Shown here: positions 39,601 through 51,600 of the stretch, in pieces
Position numbering within the stretch: the first letter of the stretch is position 1
Layout of the letters: each line of letters starts with the position of its first letter
DNA from: Aplysia californica
Lineage: Eukaryota; Mollusca; Gastropoda; Aplysiida; Aplysiidae
Reading direction: 5' to 3'
DNA: 64,000 bases
NCBI RefSeq assembly: GCF_000002075.1
Contig: NW_004797288.1
Location: 1,489,787-1,553,786, forward strand
Made by a program: the position numbers and the translations under genes
Notes under the pieces: model-generated
What the model was told of the DNA's origin: nothing
The model's input: only the letters and a program-made list of their open reading frames with translations
Databases searched by the model: none

Positions 39601-42600
39601 CTTTTTTTTTTCTTTTGAAAAACGTTAATATCAGGATGCTGAGAGTAAACCCTCTGATGTCAAAGAAGATGACGCAGTCAGTGTAGTTGTGACTGGTAAA
39701 GAAACAGACCAGGCTCAAGGTGGTTTGATATTAGACTTTTCATGAAATTATGAATCATCTGCTTCTTTGGATATATTAGTTTTTATGTTCAGCTCTGTTA
39801 TACTGATCAGTTACATTTTGAATACCTTTTCCTAAGAATTCTATGCAAATTGGTGGAGTTGAGAGTGCTTATACTTTTTATACGTATTTCTTGAAAGGGG
39901 TGGGGGTGGGTCGGGGGAAGCATAGTTGCTGTTGACAAAGGCTTGTAAAATTGCTTGTGAAAATGAGCACTTGTTTTTCCGCCAAGATATAGTTCTTTGC
40001 AAAGTTGATTATTTATGTTACTGGTACCTCCACATCTTTAACTTTTCATTGGCAGATTGTAAAAAGGCTCTCAATATGTAGTTAAAAAAGAATTGAAACA
40101 GGACAGTTTTGTGCATTTTGTGACATAACACATTTCTGCATCTCAATGTGACAATGTGATGTTTTCCGTTTTCCTGAGAACAGACACACCAGAGCAAGAG
40201 GACAAGTCAAAGAAGGAAAAGGGAGTAAAGAAAAGAAAATGGGGATCCAAGACTTCAAAAGCGGCAAAAACCACAAAGCGAACCACTAGCATGGAGATAT
40301 CTTCTGATTCTCTCAAGGTTTGCTTTGTTACCATTGTTCAAGTTACAAATTCGAGGTAGCTGCACAAACTTAAAGAAACTACCTTTTTACAGTAATTTAC
40401 TTGTCCCTATTCTCACTTGCTTCCCACTTTGGACAGACAGATGGGGTAACTATAATTCTGTCATATCAACTTGGCCTCACAAGTCTCTTTTCTCACTAAT
40501 TTTATTCTTTGAATGTGCAGATGGGGTACCTAAAGTCTGTTCTTCTGCTCGGTCTAGTGTTGCCTTTGCCACTCCTTTAGTATAGAAGTGATGACTGAGA
40601 TTAAAATTTCTATTTGTGGAGTGAGCGAAAGAGAATGACCCTGTGAAGTGAGAAGCTGCTTTTGTAACTGTCATGAAAGTCGGTCATGAGCTATTGGAGG
40701 TGCTATTTTTTAGTTCAGAAAGTTTTCCTTTAATGGGAGGTATTGATGTGCACTGGCTTTTTGAAACTCCCGTATTTCAACTGCAATAAAGGTGATGCTG
40801 TAGGTATATCCATTTTCATAAATAGGATAGTTGTTGAATTTGTATTGTAATGAAAAAAAGTTATGCCAGTGTTAGGACTGTCAAAATGATCACAAACCTG
40901 TAATATTTAACCCTAACTCTGGCAAGGGCCGATTAGATCGGCCCATTTCCTGCCATGAAACTGGCAGGGCCGATCTCATAGGACCATATAGTAAACTGCT
41001 GCTTCTGCCTTCCAACTAAATATTTGGGGCTTCCTAAAGTGATTTCTGATTGGCTAAAAGGCTAACCTCCAACCAATCAGAATATTTCTACCATTCTGGC
41101 TTAGGAGAAGAGTATTTTGCTTTCAAAACAGAGGGATGTTTTGAAAGCTTGTTGATCAGGTCACAAGCCACTAATGCCAGTGTAGATCTATCACTTGTGT
41201 GGGTCTAAAATGGCCAAAAATCGATCTTTTTTGGATACATTTGAAAGTGAATTGACTAGGGAAAGTAATTCAGACACTGTTAGTGGTGGATTTATTGGTG
41301 TTCATTCAAGATTGGGATTAGATCTGACAGACAATGGGGATACATTACCAGTTCTCATCCTGCCCCAACTTCTCTTTCAAATGGTACTCTAGATTCTACT
41401 ACTTTGGGAGTCTAATAGGGGCAGAAAAAGGAGAGCTATAGAGTAAAGTAGGTTCCTTTTGCTATACTAATTATTACAGACTACCAGCAGATTGCTGAAA
41501 ACCACATGGTTGTACTTAGAGTGTTTTTATGTTGAGTTTGGTATAAAATTAGCGAGTATCAGCTGCGCTCGAAACAGACCACATGACAAATTGAAACAGT
41601 CGTAACTCATTACCTGTTCTTCTCAAACCTATAAAACTATACATTTTCTGAAAGGTAATTGAAAAACCCATATTTCTGCTATCTCACATTTTTTATAACA
41701 AGAAATACATTAGATTGGTGAATATGCTAATGAGCATGTAAATTTTTTATGTCAGCCATCTTGGATTTCAAAGTTACATAACCCCTTGAAAATAAAATAA
41801 AATCATATGTTCAAGGGCAAAATATAAAAGTTCATTCAATTATCTTTCAGAAAATATATACTTTTGTAGGGTTTTTATTTGATGCAAGTCCATAAATTTG
41901 ATTTGTAAAGCATGTGCACGTTTTGGCTGACTGGCCCTGCCATTCCTGTTGAAACCACTTGCCAGAGTTAGGGTTAACCGTCTTGACATTGTTATGTGAG
42001 TTTGAATTTAGAGAGATTTGATTGTTTTATTATTTCAAACAATACTCAGGGTCTGATTGGAGAAGTAAAGCTCACTGAAACAGTATTTGACATGGAGACG
42101 GAAGTTGTCAATACGCTTGATTATGAACCTGAAGAAGACCGCAGGGACATCAAGATGAAAAGGACGATAGTTCAGGTAAGATTTTTGAGTTGTTAAAATA
42201 ATGAATAAGATATTGAGAGGAAATAAATATGGAACAAACTTTTGGAATCCATTTTGATTTTTTACCATGTCACAAAGTTTTGTAAATGTATATTTATTAA
42301 TTATTTTCAGTAAAGAGATATTTGTTACACTACTACTGTTTTCTATTTTAAATATGAAAAATGCATTTTAACTTACAGTCTAGGACTCACATAGTGAACG
42401 ATTTTTCTGGTCCTGAATTTTGTCTTATAATACATGTTTATTTTTTTCTTATTTAAAACATGTACATGACCAAAAGATTTCTGCGTTCCTCAAATTTTGC
42501 TTTATGCTTGCTAGACTGTATGGTGCAGATTACTCTAGTTAACTGGAATTTAGAGGGTGTGGTTAACTTTCTGTGAGGGACACACACATACACACACACA

Positions 42601-45600
42601 CACAACATCCCCCCCAACAGAATTTCCACCGTAAGGCTGCCTTGCAGTAATAGGCTCCCAGAATCTGAAATACTTTTTTATGATTTGTAAAATGAGTTTC
42701 TGTTTAGAAAAGTAATATGTGTGTGCAAAAAAGAAGCTGGACTGTAGATGTTCAGCTTTTGCTATAGTTTTATTTGCCGCAGACCATGATGCATCATCTC
42801 TCACGTGAAAGAGATGTGAACAAATTTGTTGAGTTCAGATCTATTAAAATTCCTACATATAATTTTTGAAATTCCCAACAGGATTCGCCTGAGCAAATGG
42901 AAGTAGACAATGTGGAGGATGATGCGAGAACAGTGGAAGCCCGTGAGGATGTGACCACAGTGGAAGAGACAGCACCCCCAGCAGACACAGAGAAGAAAAT
43001 TATTAAAATCACCTCTGCTGCTCCAAAGGAGGGAGGGAAAAAGCTCAAGGAGATAAAGAAAGGAAAGAAAAAGAAAGAAGAAGATGAGACGTTGAAAGAA
43101 GACAAAGCTGAAGGAAAGAAGGCAATCTCAAAGGACAGCAAAGGTAATTGTGTTAGCTTAAAGGCTTGTGCGTGGTGTTCACATCTATACAATAGTTGTA
43201 CCCGACACGGCTTGGGTTACCCAGAAATATGAGATAGCAAATGGATGAGAAGCATGGTCGAAGCTTTGTTAGGTAGGTGTATGGTTTATGGAAAATGAAA
43301 TTTCATAGAGCAGTTTGTATTTTGTGGGGTATATTTTGGCTGAATTAAAAGTGCAGTCATGGGGTGGAATGTTGATTAGGTGGTTCTCTTGGACAGTGTC
43401 ACTAGGATATACATAGAAAAAACTCTTTTTGTTATGTTTGTGATTGCAAAGTTTAGAATATATGCCTCAATGAATTTTTGAGTTTCGACTTCATCACATT
43501 ACAGGATCAACATTCGTATGGTCATTAAGTTTTTACAGTTTACTGGTTCTAATATAAGCAAAATTTTAATGTGCTGAATGAAGATAAAAGTTTTATATGA
43601 TTTCAGTGAGAATTTTTTAAGCCTTGAGGGTATTATTGGGTTTCCTATTGCACATCTATTTTCAGAGAGAATAACAGCTACTACAAGGCCTGCGAAACCG
43701 CTATTACCGGCTGTAGATGAACCAGAGCCTGTTGGCACAGGTTCCCAGTCTCCAGCCAGAAATCCTGTCGACAGAGTCATTCGCATTGCGTGTCTAGTGC
43801 GACCGTTCACTGTCAACCAGTTGAAGGAGCTCCTGAGAAGAAGCGGAGAGCTGGATGAAGAATACTTTTGGATCAATGATATAAAGTCGCATTGTTTAGC
43901 AGCGGTAAGTGTATGTTATCTTCAGGTATTGATTAAGCATTTCTTAAATAAGTATTAATTTTGATGGAAATGTCAGTGACCTTTTTTTTTTTTTTTAAAA
44001 AGAATCAATGTATTTAATTTTGTTTCTGTCACATCGGTATCTTAGTTTGTGGGTTGATTTGCTTGTAATTAATTACTTGTGTGTTGTGGCCATTGCTTAT
44101 TATTTTTTTATATTGGTGTTCTTTATGCTGAGAATTGCTTATACCATAAAAAAAAAACTTTTTAAAATGAGTAATAACATTTTTTAAAATGAGTTGTCTT
44201 CTCATGCTCATGCACGCACGCACGCATGCACACACACACACACACACACTGTGTTGCCTTTTGGATTCTTAGGAATCTCAAGTCAGATGTGGATAAAATA
44301 ATTTTATTTCCATTATTTTTTAGTCTTTTTTTGTATAAGGGTTCAGTTGCTGTAATTGTCAAATATTGAAGCAATTTGTATGGTATAGAGGATCTTGTCT
44401 TCAATATTCATATTGTTGTTGTTCATTATTAAGGCAGTGGGGAAATTGAAATACACACTGTCCTTCTAACAATACTTGCTAAACTTTTTGTTTCTTGGAA
44501 CTTTTGTTGGCAGTACAAAACCGAAGAGGATGCTGTAAAAGCAAGATCATGTCTTCATGGTACTAAATGGCCCCAGTCAAATCCAAAGATCCTTGTAGTG
44601 GACTACGCTACCCTTGAAGATGTAAGTACAATTGAACCTGCTCCAATAACCATGTGTACAAGACAAATCACCTGTATAAACGACCATTTTACTCCCCGGG
44701 GAAGTGCCACTGACTGAAGTGTCTTTGGGCCATTCCCAAAGAGAGGACATTTCTCGTTCAAGCATAGAATTGTAAATGAGCTGACTCATGTCACGCTCAT
44801 AACGGTGCCTGATCTGCAACAGGGAACTGCTTCTTTTTTTCCCCTGATCCTTACTATTGTAATTTTCCTCTACTTCTTTTGTATGTTTGTCACTCTCTTG
44901 TGACCTGCTATTTTGGGGTGCCTTGATATTCGAAGCGGACCTTGTGCTGTGGAAGCTAGAGAGGTGAACAGTCTGATTCCCTGTAAAGACTTCTCTGTTG
45001 ACATCCACCCCTTGGCGCTCATATGACCTTATACAGTTGCGAGCGCCATAAAGCCTTCTACTATAAAAAACCCAAAAACTCCCCCGACCATTTCCCATTT
45101 CCCCTTTAAAAACTTTATAATTACTCTGTCGAAGATGTCTAGTTTTATAAGGCAACAGGGAGTGGTCGTCTTGGACAACTTCGACTGTATTCTGTGGCTT
45201 TGTTATCATTTCTATATCTAGAATAATTTTAGTTCAACTTTTATATGTCAGCATTTTAATATAATACCCAATCAAAGATTTCCATTATATGGGTGGTTGG
45301 CGGGTGCTCTGGTGTGGTTTGCTCCTTTTTTCTTATCAAGCATCTATCGTCTTTATCTCTCATCCTTTTTGTGCATGATACTGTCTTGTAACACCTCTTA
45401 ATCTTCGGCACTTATTTGACTTAAATAGTGTTGCAAGTGCTGTTAAACTCCTACTAAAACCAAGATTTCCATTATGTAAAATTGAGAACTCAGCAGTGTC
45501 ACACTATTTAGACACTTTCTGTTTTGTCTTTTATAACCTTAAAGTGGCCTTTAAAATGTTCCTCAATTTCTGCCTTTCACAGTCAGAAGCACAGTAGTTT

Positions 45601-48600
45601 TATCTTGGCAAGGATTCAATGTATGTATAAAAATAATGCGGATGTTAATTTTTCTTCTCTAAAGATGTAGTTGAGCTTGTCAGTTTTAACGTACATCCTG
45701 GGAGAAAAATTGCAACTGCGTATGTTCTATAGCTTTCTGGTTTAGCTCATAAGCATTGTTGCAAATGACTAGAAGTTTCGTTTATGTTTCTTGCTTTGAA
45801 GGTGGAGCACAGAAAAGCTGAGGATGCTGGTGTCCCCATACCACCTAAAAAACAGGAGGAACAAAGAAAGCCAGTAGAAAAGAAAGAAGATGATGAGCGA
45901 AAGAAGGCTCGTGAACAGAGAGAAAAAGAAAGGGAAGAAAGGGACAAAGAAGCCCGAGAGAAAAGGGAGGGTGATCGTCAGAGAAGACGAGAACTGGAGA
46001 AAAAGAATCCAGTGAGAGAATGGGACAGAGATAAGATCCAACAGCTTTCAAGGTAGGCCAAATCTCATTTTGTTTTTTTCTTTCTGTTTATTGGATCACA
46101 GCAGTGTTTTGATGATTTTGAACATGTGGATGACAGGTTGAAGTCTGCTTTTGTGTTCTATTTTTCTTTCTACGTGTTATATTTTTGTTTATTTTTTATC
46201 AGTCACCATTTTCTAATTGCGTTTTAAATTTGTCTCTCTGTTGCTTTTATTATGTTGGTATCTACAATTTTTCCACTTTTGTAAATGCTAGTAAGATGGG
46301 ACCTCTTTTTCTGGTCAATGTACAGAAAGGAAAAATGAGAAAGATTACTCCAAGAAAAAATTTATTTCACAGACTGGAGATTAGAAGGTAAAGTTTTGAC
46401 TGTTAAACAAGTTCACCTAAAAAAAACCCCCAAACATATTGATTATCTGACCTCAACATGTTTAAGGGGTCTAACATGTAACATTTTTGATAAATTTTCG
46501 ATGAAATTATTGATTTTCTGGACAGCTGCTTTTTAACACCTTTGATCATTGCTGAATCTGATTTTCTGGTCCATTTGGTAAAAAAATTGATACTGGTACT
46601 GGAACCTCCCGAAGGAACAAACCCTCAAATTACAGTGACAATTTTAAATGTTTTTCTCAAAACTTTATTTTTGAAAGACCATTCATCCCTCAAATCTTAT
46701 AATCTGAATTACTTATCAAGAAAATTTACTGGAACTTTCCAAGTATGTTCAGATTTGGTAGTTACAGGTACCTGGCTAGTTATATTTGAGAAAATTTACT
46801 TAATACAGTCAAACCTGTGTAAGACGGCCACCCATTGTCAAGGAGAAAAGTGGTCGTATAAGACAGGTGGCCGTCTTAGGCAGGACTGATCAAGATGAAG
46901 AAAACAAATCATTTCCATCTGAGGTCCCAATCGAAAGTAGCCGCTTTGTTGTTGTTCTTGTTGTTGGTTTGTATTTTGTTTGTAATTTTTATTTTGTTGC
47001 TGATTTTGCACAAGGGTGACAATAAAACGAAATGTATCAGACAAGGAAGACCGAGTGCCATGTTAAAACAAACACATGGGTTGCCACCACTCGGAGAACA
47101 AGGGACGCTTCTGTCACAAGTTCATGTTGACGTCCATTGTTACTTTGTTACAGACTGGGTAAACAGTGACCCCTCATCTCACTTACGATTTTTGTATGAG
47201 ATCTGTGTGGGGCTTATGGGTTATGAGGGATCGCACGCTTACCTCACCAGCAGCTGAAAATTGGTAGCTATTGGTCAACAGTGGGAAGGGCCTAAGCATC
47301 ATTATCGGTTGGAGGGACTACCTAACAACGACAGGTGATTGAATTATGACGGCTCGCCCACAACGCCAGGGGCCAATGTATGATTTATGACAAAACGTAA
47401 TGGAGTCACTAAGGTGGCCGTCTAAGACAGGTGTTATTGCTTAGTGTGATAGGGGTTGTGTGTTAAAATATGGTGGCCGCGGCCGTGTTGGACAGGTGCC
47501 CGTTTTACTCAGTTAAATCATATAGAAAAAACGCAAGGGGGGAAATGGAAAGTGGCCGTTTGTACAGGTGGCCGTCGAGGCAGGTTTGACTGTATTTCGG
47601 AAATCTGCATTTGAAATTGATTTTGTGTTTAAAATTGGTACAAAAAAGGGACATTACTTTAAAGGTTTTAAAGTATTGCATCCTTTTAATATGGCCGCCG
47701 GTGTTACTTAACACTTTGGGTTAAATTGTTTTTGAACATTTTTATTTATTTTTGGTAGGGTACCACATATTTTGGTAAAGTTTGGTTTCAAAAGATGCGT
47801 AAATAACTAAGATAGCTTTTCTTGGTAGCTAGACCCCTTAACCCTTTCGCACTTAGCAGGCTTGGCCAGCTGTGGCCCCCCATCCTTAAGACAAGGGCAA
47901 CAACTCCACGAAAATTGAAGGGGTACCTTACTAAAAAAATTGTATAAAATCACAAACACAACCAAAAATTATGAAAATAGTATTTTCTGAAAAGAAAATG
48001 AATGAGCTAAATTACTAGTACAAAATTATAAGTGGAATAGAAGAGTATGAAATGATGTGAGAGGTCTTTCTGAGATGCGTGTCTTGGATTCCGAATCTAG
48101 ATCTAGATCTAGACCTTGTATACTACATTTCTTCAACTCACGAAGTTTCTGCCACTGACAAAGAGGTAATCCACACAAAAGAAATACAACACATTCACGG
48201 AGATTGAAGCCTCTGGTGGAAACTTGAAAGCACCGAAAAGACTTTTCTTTGGGTGTTTTTATTTTGTTTTTGCCGTACTCATATCGGGCAGCTTTGCGCC
48301 CATGCATCCTAGAGACATGATGGCGTGTTTACAACTAAAATCTCCTCCGACTTTTGTTCCCGCTCAAAAAATGACTCTTTGTGCTAGCGGAACAAGAAAA
48401 ACACCATAGTAAACCGGAACTCTTCCTCTATGAAGATAGCTAAGTTAAACTTCTGATGATAGTAAAAGTAGAAGCCTCCCGCGGCCACGAAACAAACACC
48501 CCTGTGGCGGGCGCATTCGGGCGCTGTAGGGATGAGCGGGGGTCGTGGGCGCATACGGGCGCTGTAAGTGCGAAACGGTTAAATGTTTTCTCAACACAAA

Positions 48601-51600
48601 GTAGATATAAGAAATGACTGGAGAGTTCGGTCAAGGAGGATCCTCCCTTTACTCTATGCTTATGAACTTGTTTATATTCGTTTCTTTGATTGTAATTATT
48701 GTCGATGTGTTTCCGCAGATCAAGATCAAGATCAAAGGAGGATGAGCGCCCTCTGAGAAGATCACGGTCTCGTTCCCGTGATAGAGAAAGGCAGAAGAGA
48801 AGGGAGCAAAGCAGAGAAAAGAAAGATGAAGACAGACGCAAAGAAAAGAAACAAAAAGGTATTTGATATGGTTCACTTGTCCAGGTAAATTTGTGAGTTA
48901 TGTCTGTTTGATATCTGTTCAAGACACTGCCTTGAAACCCACATGTGGTTGTAGTAGTGAGTAAGGTACACGGAAGAGCCTTCTTCCATTGCTTGTCTTT
49001 TTTTTTTTTTACAGCGTAAGTGTTTTACGACTCTCACAACTTCATAAAGTCATATGAGCGTGTGGGACACATTAAACATTTTCAGTTTTGTAGGAATTTT
49101 GAATTTTGCTAGAGTGGCGGCCGAAGCCTACTTTAATTGATATTTCTTGTCTTGCTTCTAATTTTTGCCGGCAGTTTCTTCACCTTGTATATTTCAGAGA
49201 CTTGTCATTTGGTTTACTACACTTTGCACTTGAGATAAAAAGTTGTTGGCGGGTGCTCTGGTGTGGTTTGCTCCTCCTTTCCTATCAAACATCTATCGTC
49301 CTTATCTCCCCTTCTTCTTCTCTTTTATGTTTGTTACTCTCTTGTAACACCTTTAATCTTCTGGCGCTGATGTGACCTTCTGCATTTGCGAGCACCGTAA
49401 AACCTCTACTAAAACTAAAAACTAAGAAAAAAAAGTTGTCCAAGAATCTGATCCACTAGGGCCATTGTTCTTTGATCACTGTTACTTTAGAAGTCTAGGT
49501 ACTTTCAGGAATGTGTTTGACTCCATGACTAAATTGTGTTTTCTGCAGAAACGAAAGCTGAAGAAGAACCTCCTGCCAAGTTATTGGATGACTTATTCAG
49601 AAAAACAAAGGCAACCCCTTGTATTTACTGGCTGCCTCTGACAGAAGAACAGGTAAAAGGTTTTCTTTAGATCAGCACCAATATACAGTCTAGCCGGCAC
49701 TATTTGCATTCTGTCCAAAACAATCACATGTACAAATAACCACTTTCCCCATTACTTTAAAAAAAATTATATTAAAATGACATTATCCAAGAGCTTGCTG
49801 AAACTACCACTTTTTTTCTTGACAATGGGTGGCTGTCTTGGACAGTTTCGAATGTATTTTGAAGTGCATCCCAAACCGTTTCGCTTTGGTTGAGCTGTAT
49901 AAGGGTAGTTTACTAATTTTTTTTTGAAGGAGTAATGTGAAAGTGGCTTACGGGATTTTCTTTTTTTAGCAATGTGAACCTGCCTCTGTTGTTTGTCCCA
50001 AGTACCATTTACCTACATGGCTGAAGGACTTGTGTACAGGGAGTGTGTGTATCATGTGAGAAGTAGCCAGCAGCATGATAAGTACTTTTGCACAGCTGAT
50101 AAAAAAACCTCAATGATATCAGCGCAAGAGAGCAACATTTGAGCGGAGAATGGGAACTTGATGCAAACCACCTCCCGGAAAGCTCTTCCTTTCAAATTCA
50201 TATATTGTCCTTTGGAGAAACTTTACAACCTTGTGACTAACTCCAGTTTAACGTTTTATAACTCTTTGTGCATTCTGTTGGATGTCTTTGAAGTTGAATC
50301 CAATGTGTTCGTAAAATAAACTTCAAAACTACTCTGATTGTTGCTAAACTTGCTTCAATACAGCTCACAAATGAATTCACATGGGAACCTGCTCCAACGG
50401 CCATGTCTTAAAGACAGTCACCTGTACAAACGACTGCTTCCTACTGCCCCCTTGCATATTTTCTATTTTATAATGATACTGTCCAAGAGGTCCACCTGTC
50501 TAAGACAGACATTTTTTTCTTTGACTATAGGTAACTGTCTGAGACAATTTTGACTGTATATATATTGATGGTGTTATGCTATGACAGTGTAACTGGTTTC
50601 ATGTGATTTAATTGATGAGAGAATTCATGAAAGTTAGTCCATGGCAATTTTATTTTATTTATAGTGCATGCGTGCTAGCTCTTCATTTTAATTGGGGATG
50701 AAGATTTTGACCAAGCGACAAGGGGTTTAGAACAGAAGAAAAATTGTCCTGTTTCTTCCAGTAACACAGTTAGAGCATAACACCATCTATCTGTATTGTC
50801 TCTCGTGTCTGATTGGAGGTTTCCAGTAGTAAAACATCTGTTCTTACATTTTAAATGATTTTTTACATATCTCTCTCCAGGCTCTTCAGAGACAAGTAAA
50901 GAAACAGGAACAAGAAAAGGAGCGTCAAAAGAGAAGAGCTGCCTTGGAGGAAAAGGAGAAAGAAGAACAGAAGAAAAGGGTGAGTGCATTCATTGACACG
51001 CTGTTTCTCCAAACGAAACTCATATAACTTTTCAGGCTCCTTTAACTTTATTTTTGTCTCCTGTCCTTACCCTCCTCAGGTTAGTTCTATGATCCTTCTG
51101 AGAGAAGTAATGGAGTAACAATTGCTCTAGCAGGTGGTTGGAGGACGCCTACTACTTCAGCTCCAAATGACCGTAAAAGTTTCAATGTGCTTCTTTTTAC
51201 ACGACCAACCAACCAATCGTGCCAAAGCTAAATTTTGATCGACAAAGACCTAAACAATGACATATGGGTGACTGCAGGAGAATATAGTTAAACCTGCTCT
51301 AATGGCCACCTGTGCAAGACAGTCGCATGGACAAATGACAATTTCCCCAATGTGCGCCTTTTTTGTTCTTTTCTTTTTCTGCATTTTAATAATACTGTCC
51401 GAGATGATCACCTGTCTCAGACAACCACTTTTCTCCTCTGCACTGGGTGACTTGTAAAACTTTGAAATGACTTTTTGATACTGACTGTTTCAGGAAGCTG
51501 CAAGGGAAGAGAGGCAACGAGAAAGGGAACGTGAGAGGGAGAAGGAGCGAGAGAAGGAGCGTGCCCGGAGTCGTGATAGAGAGAGAGAAAGAGATCGTGG

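Noticed and set aside
42794-43192. 132-residue minus-strand open frame
   Set aside because: Shadow of Acinus exon 13, whose codon pattern and splice phases favour the + strand.
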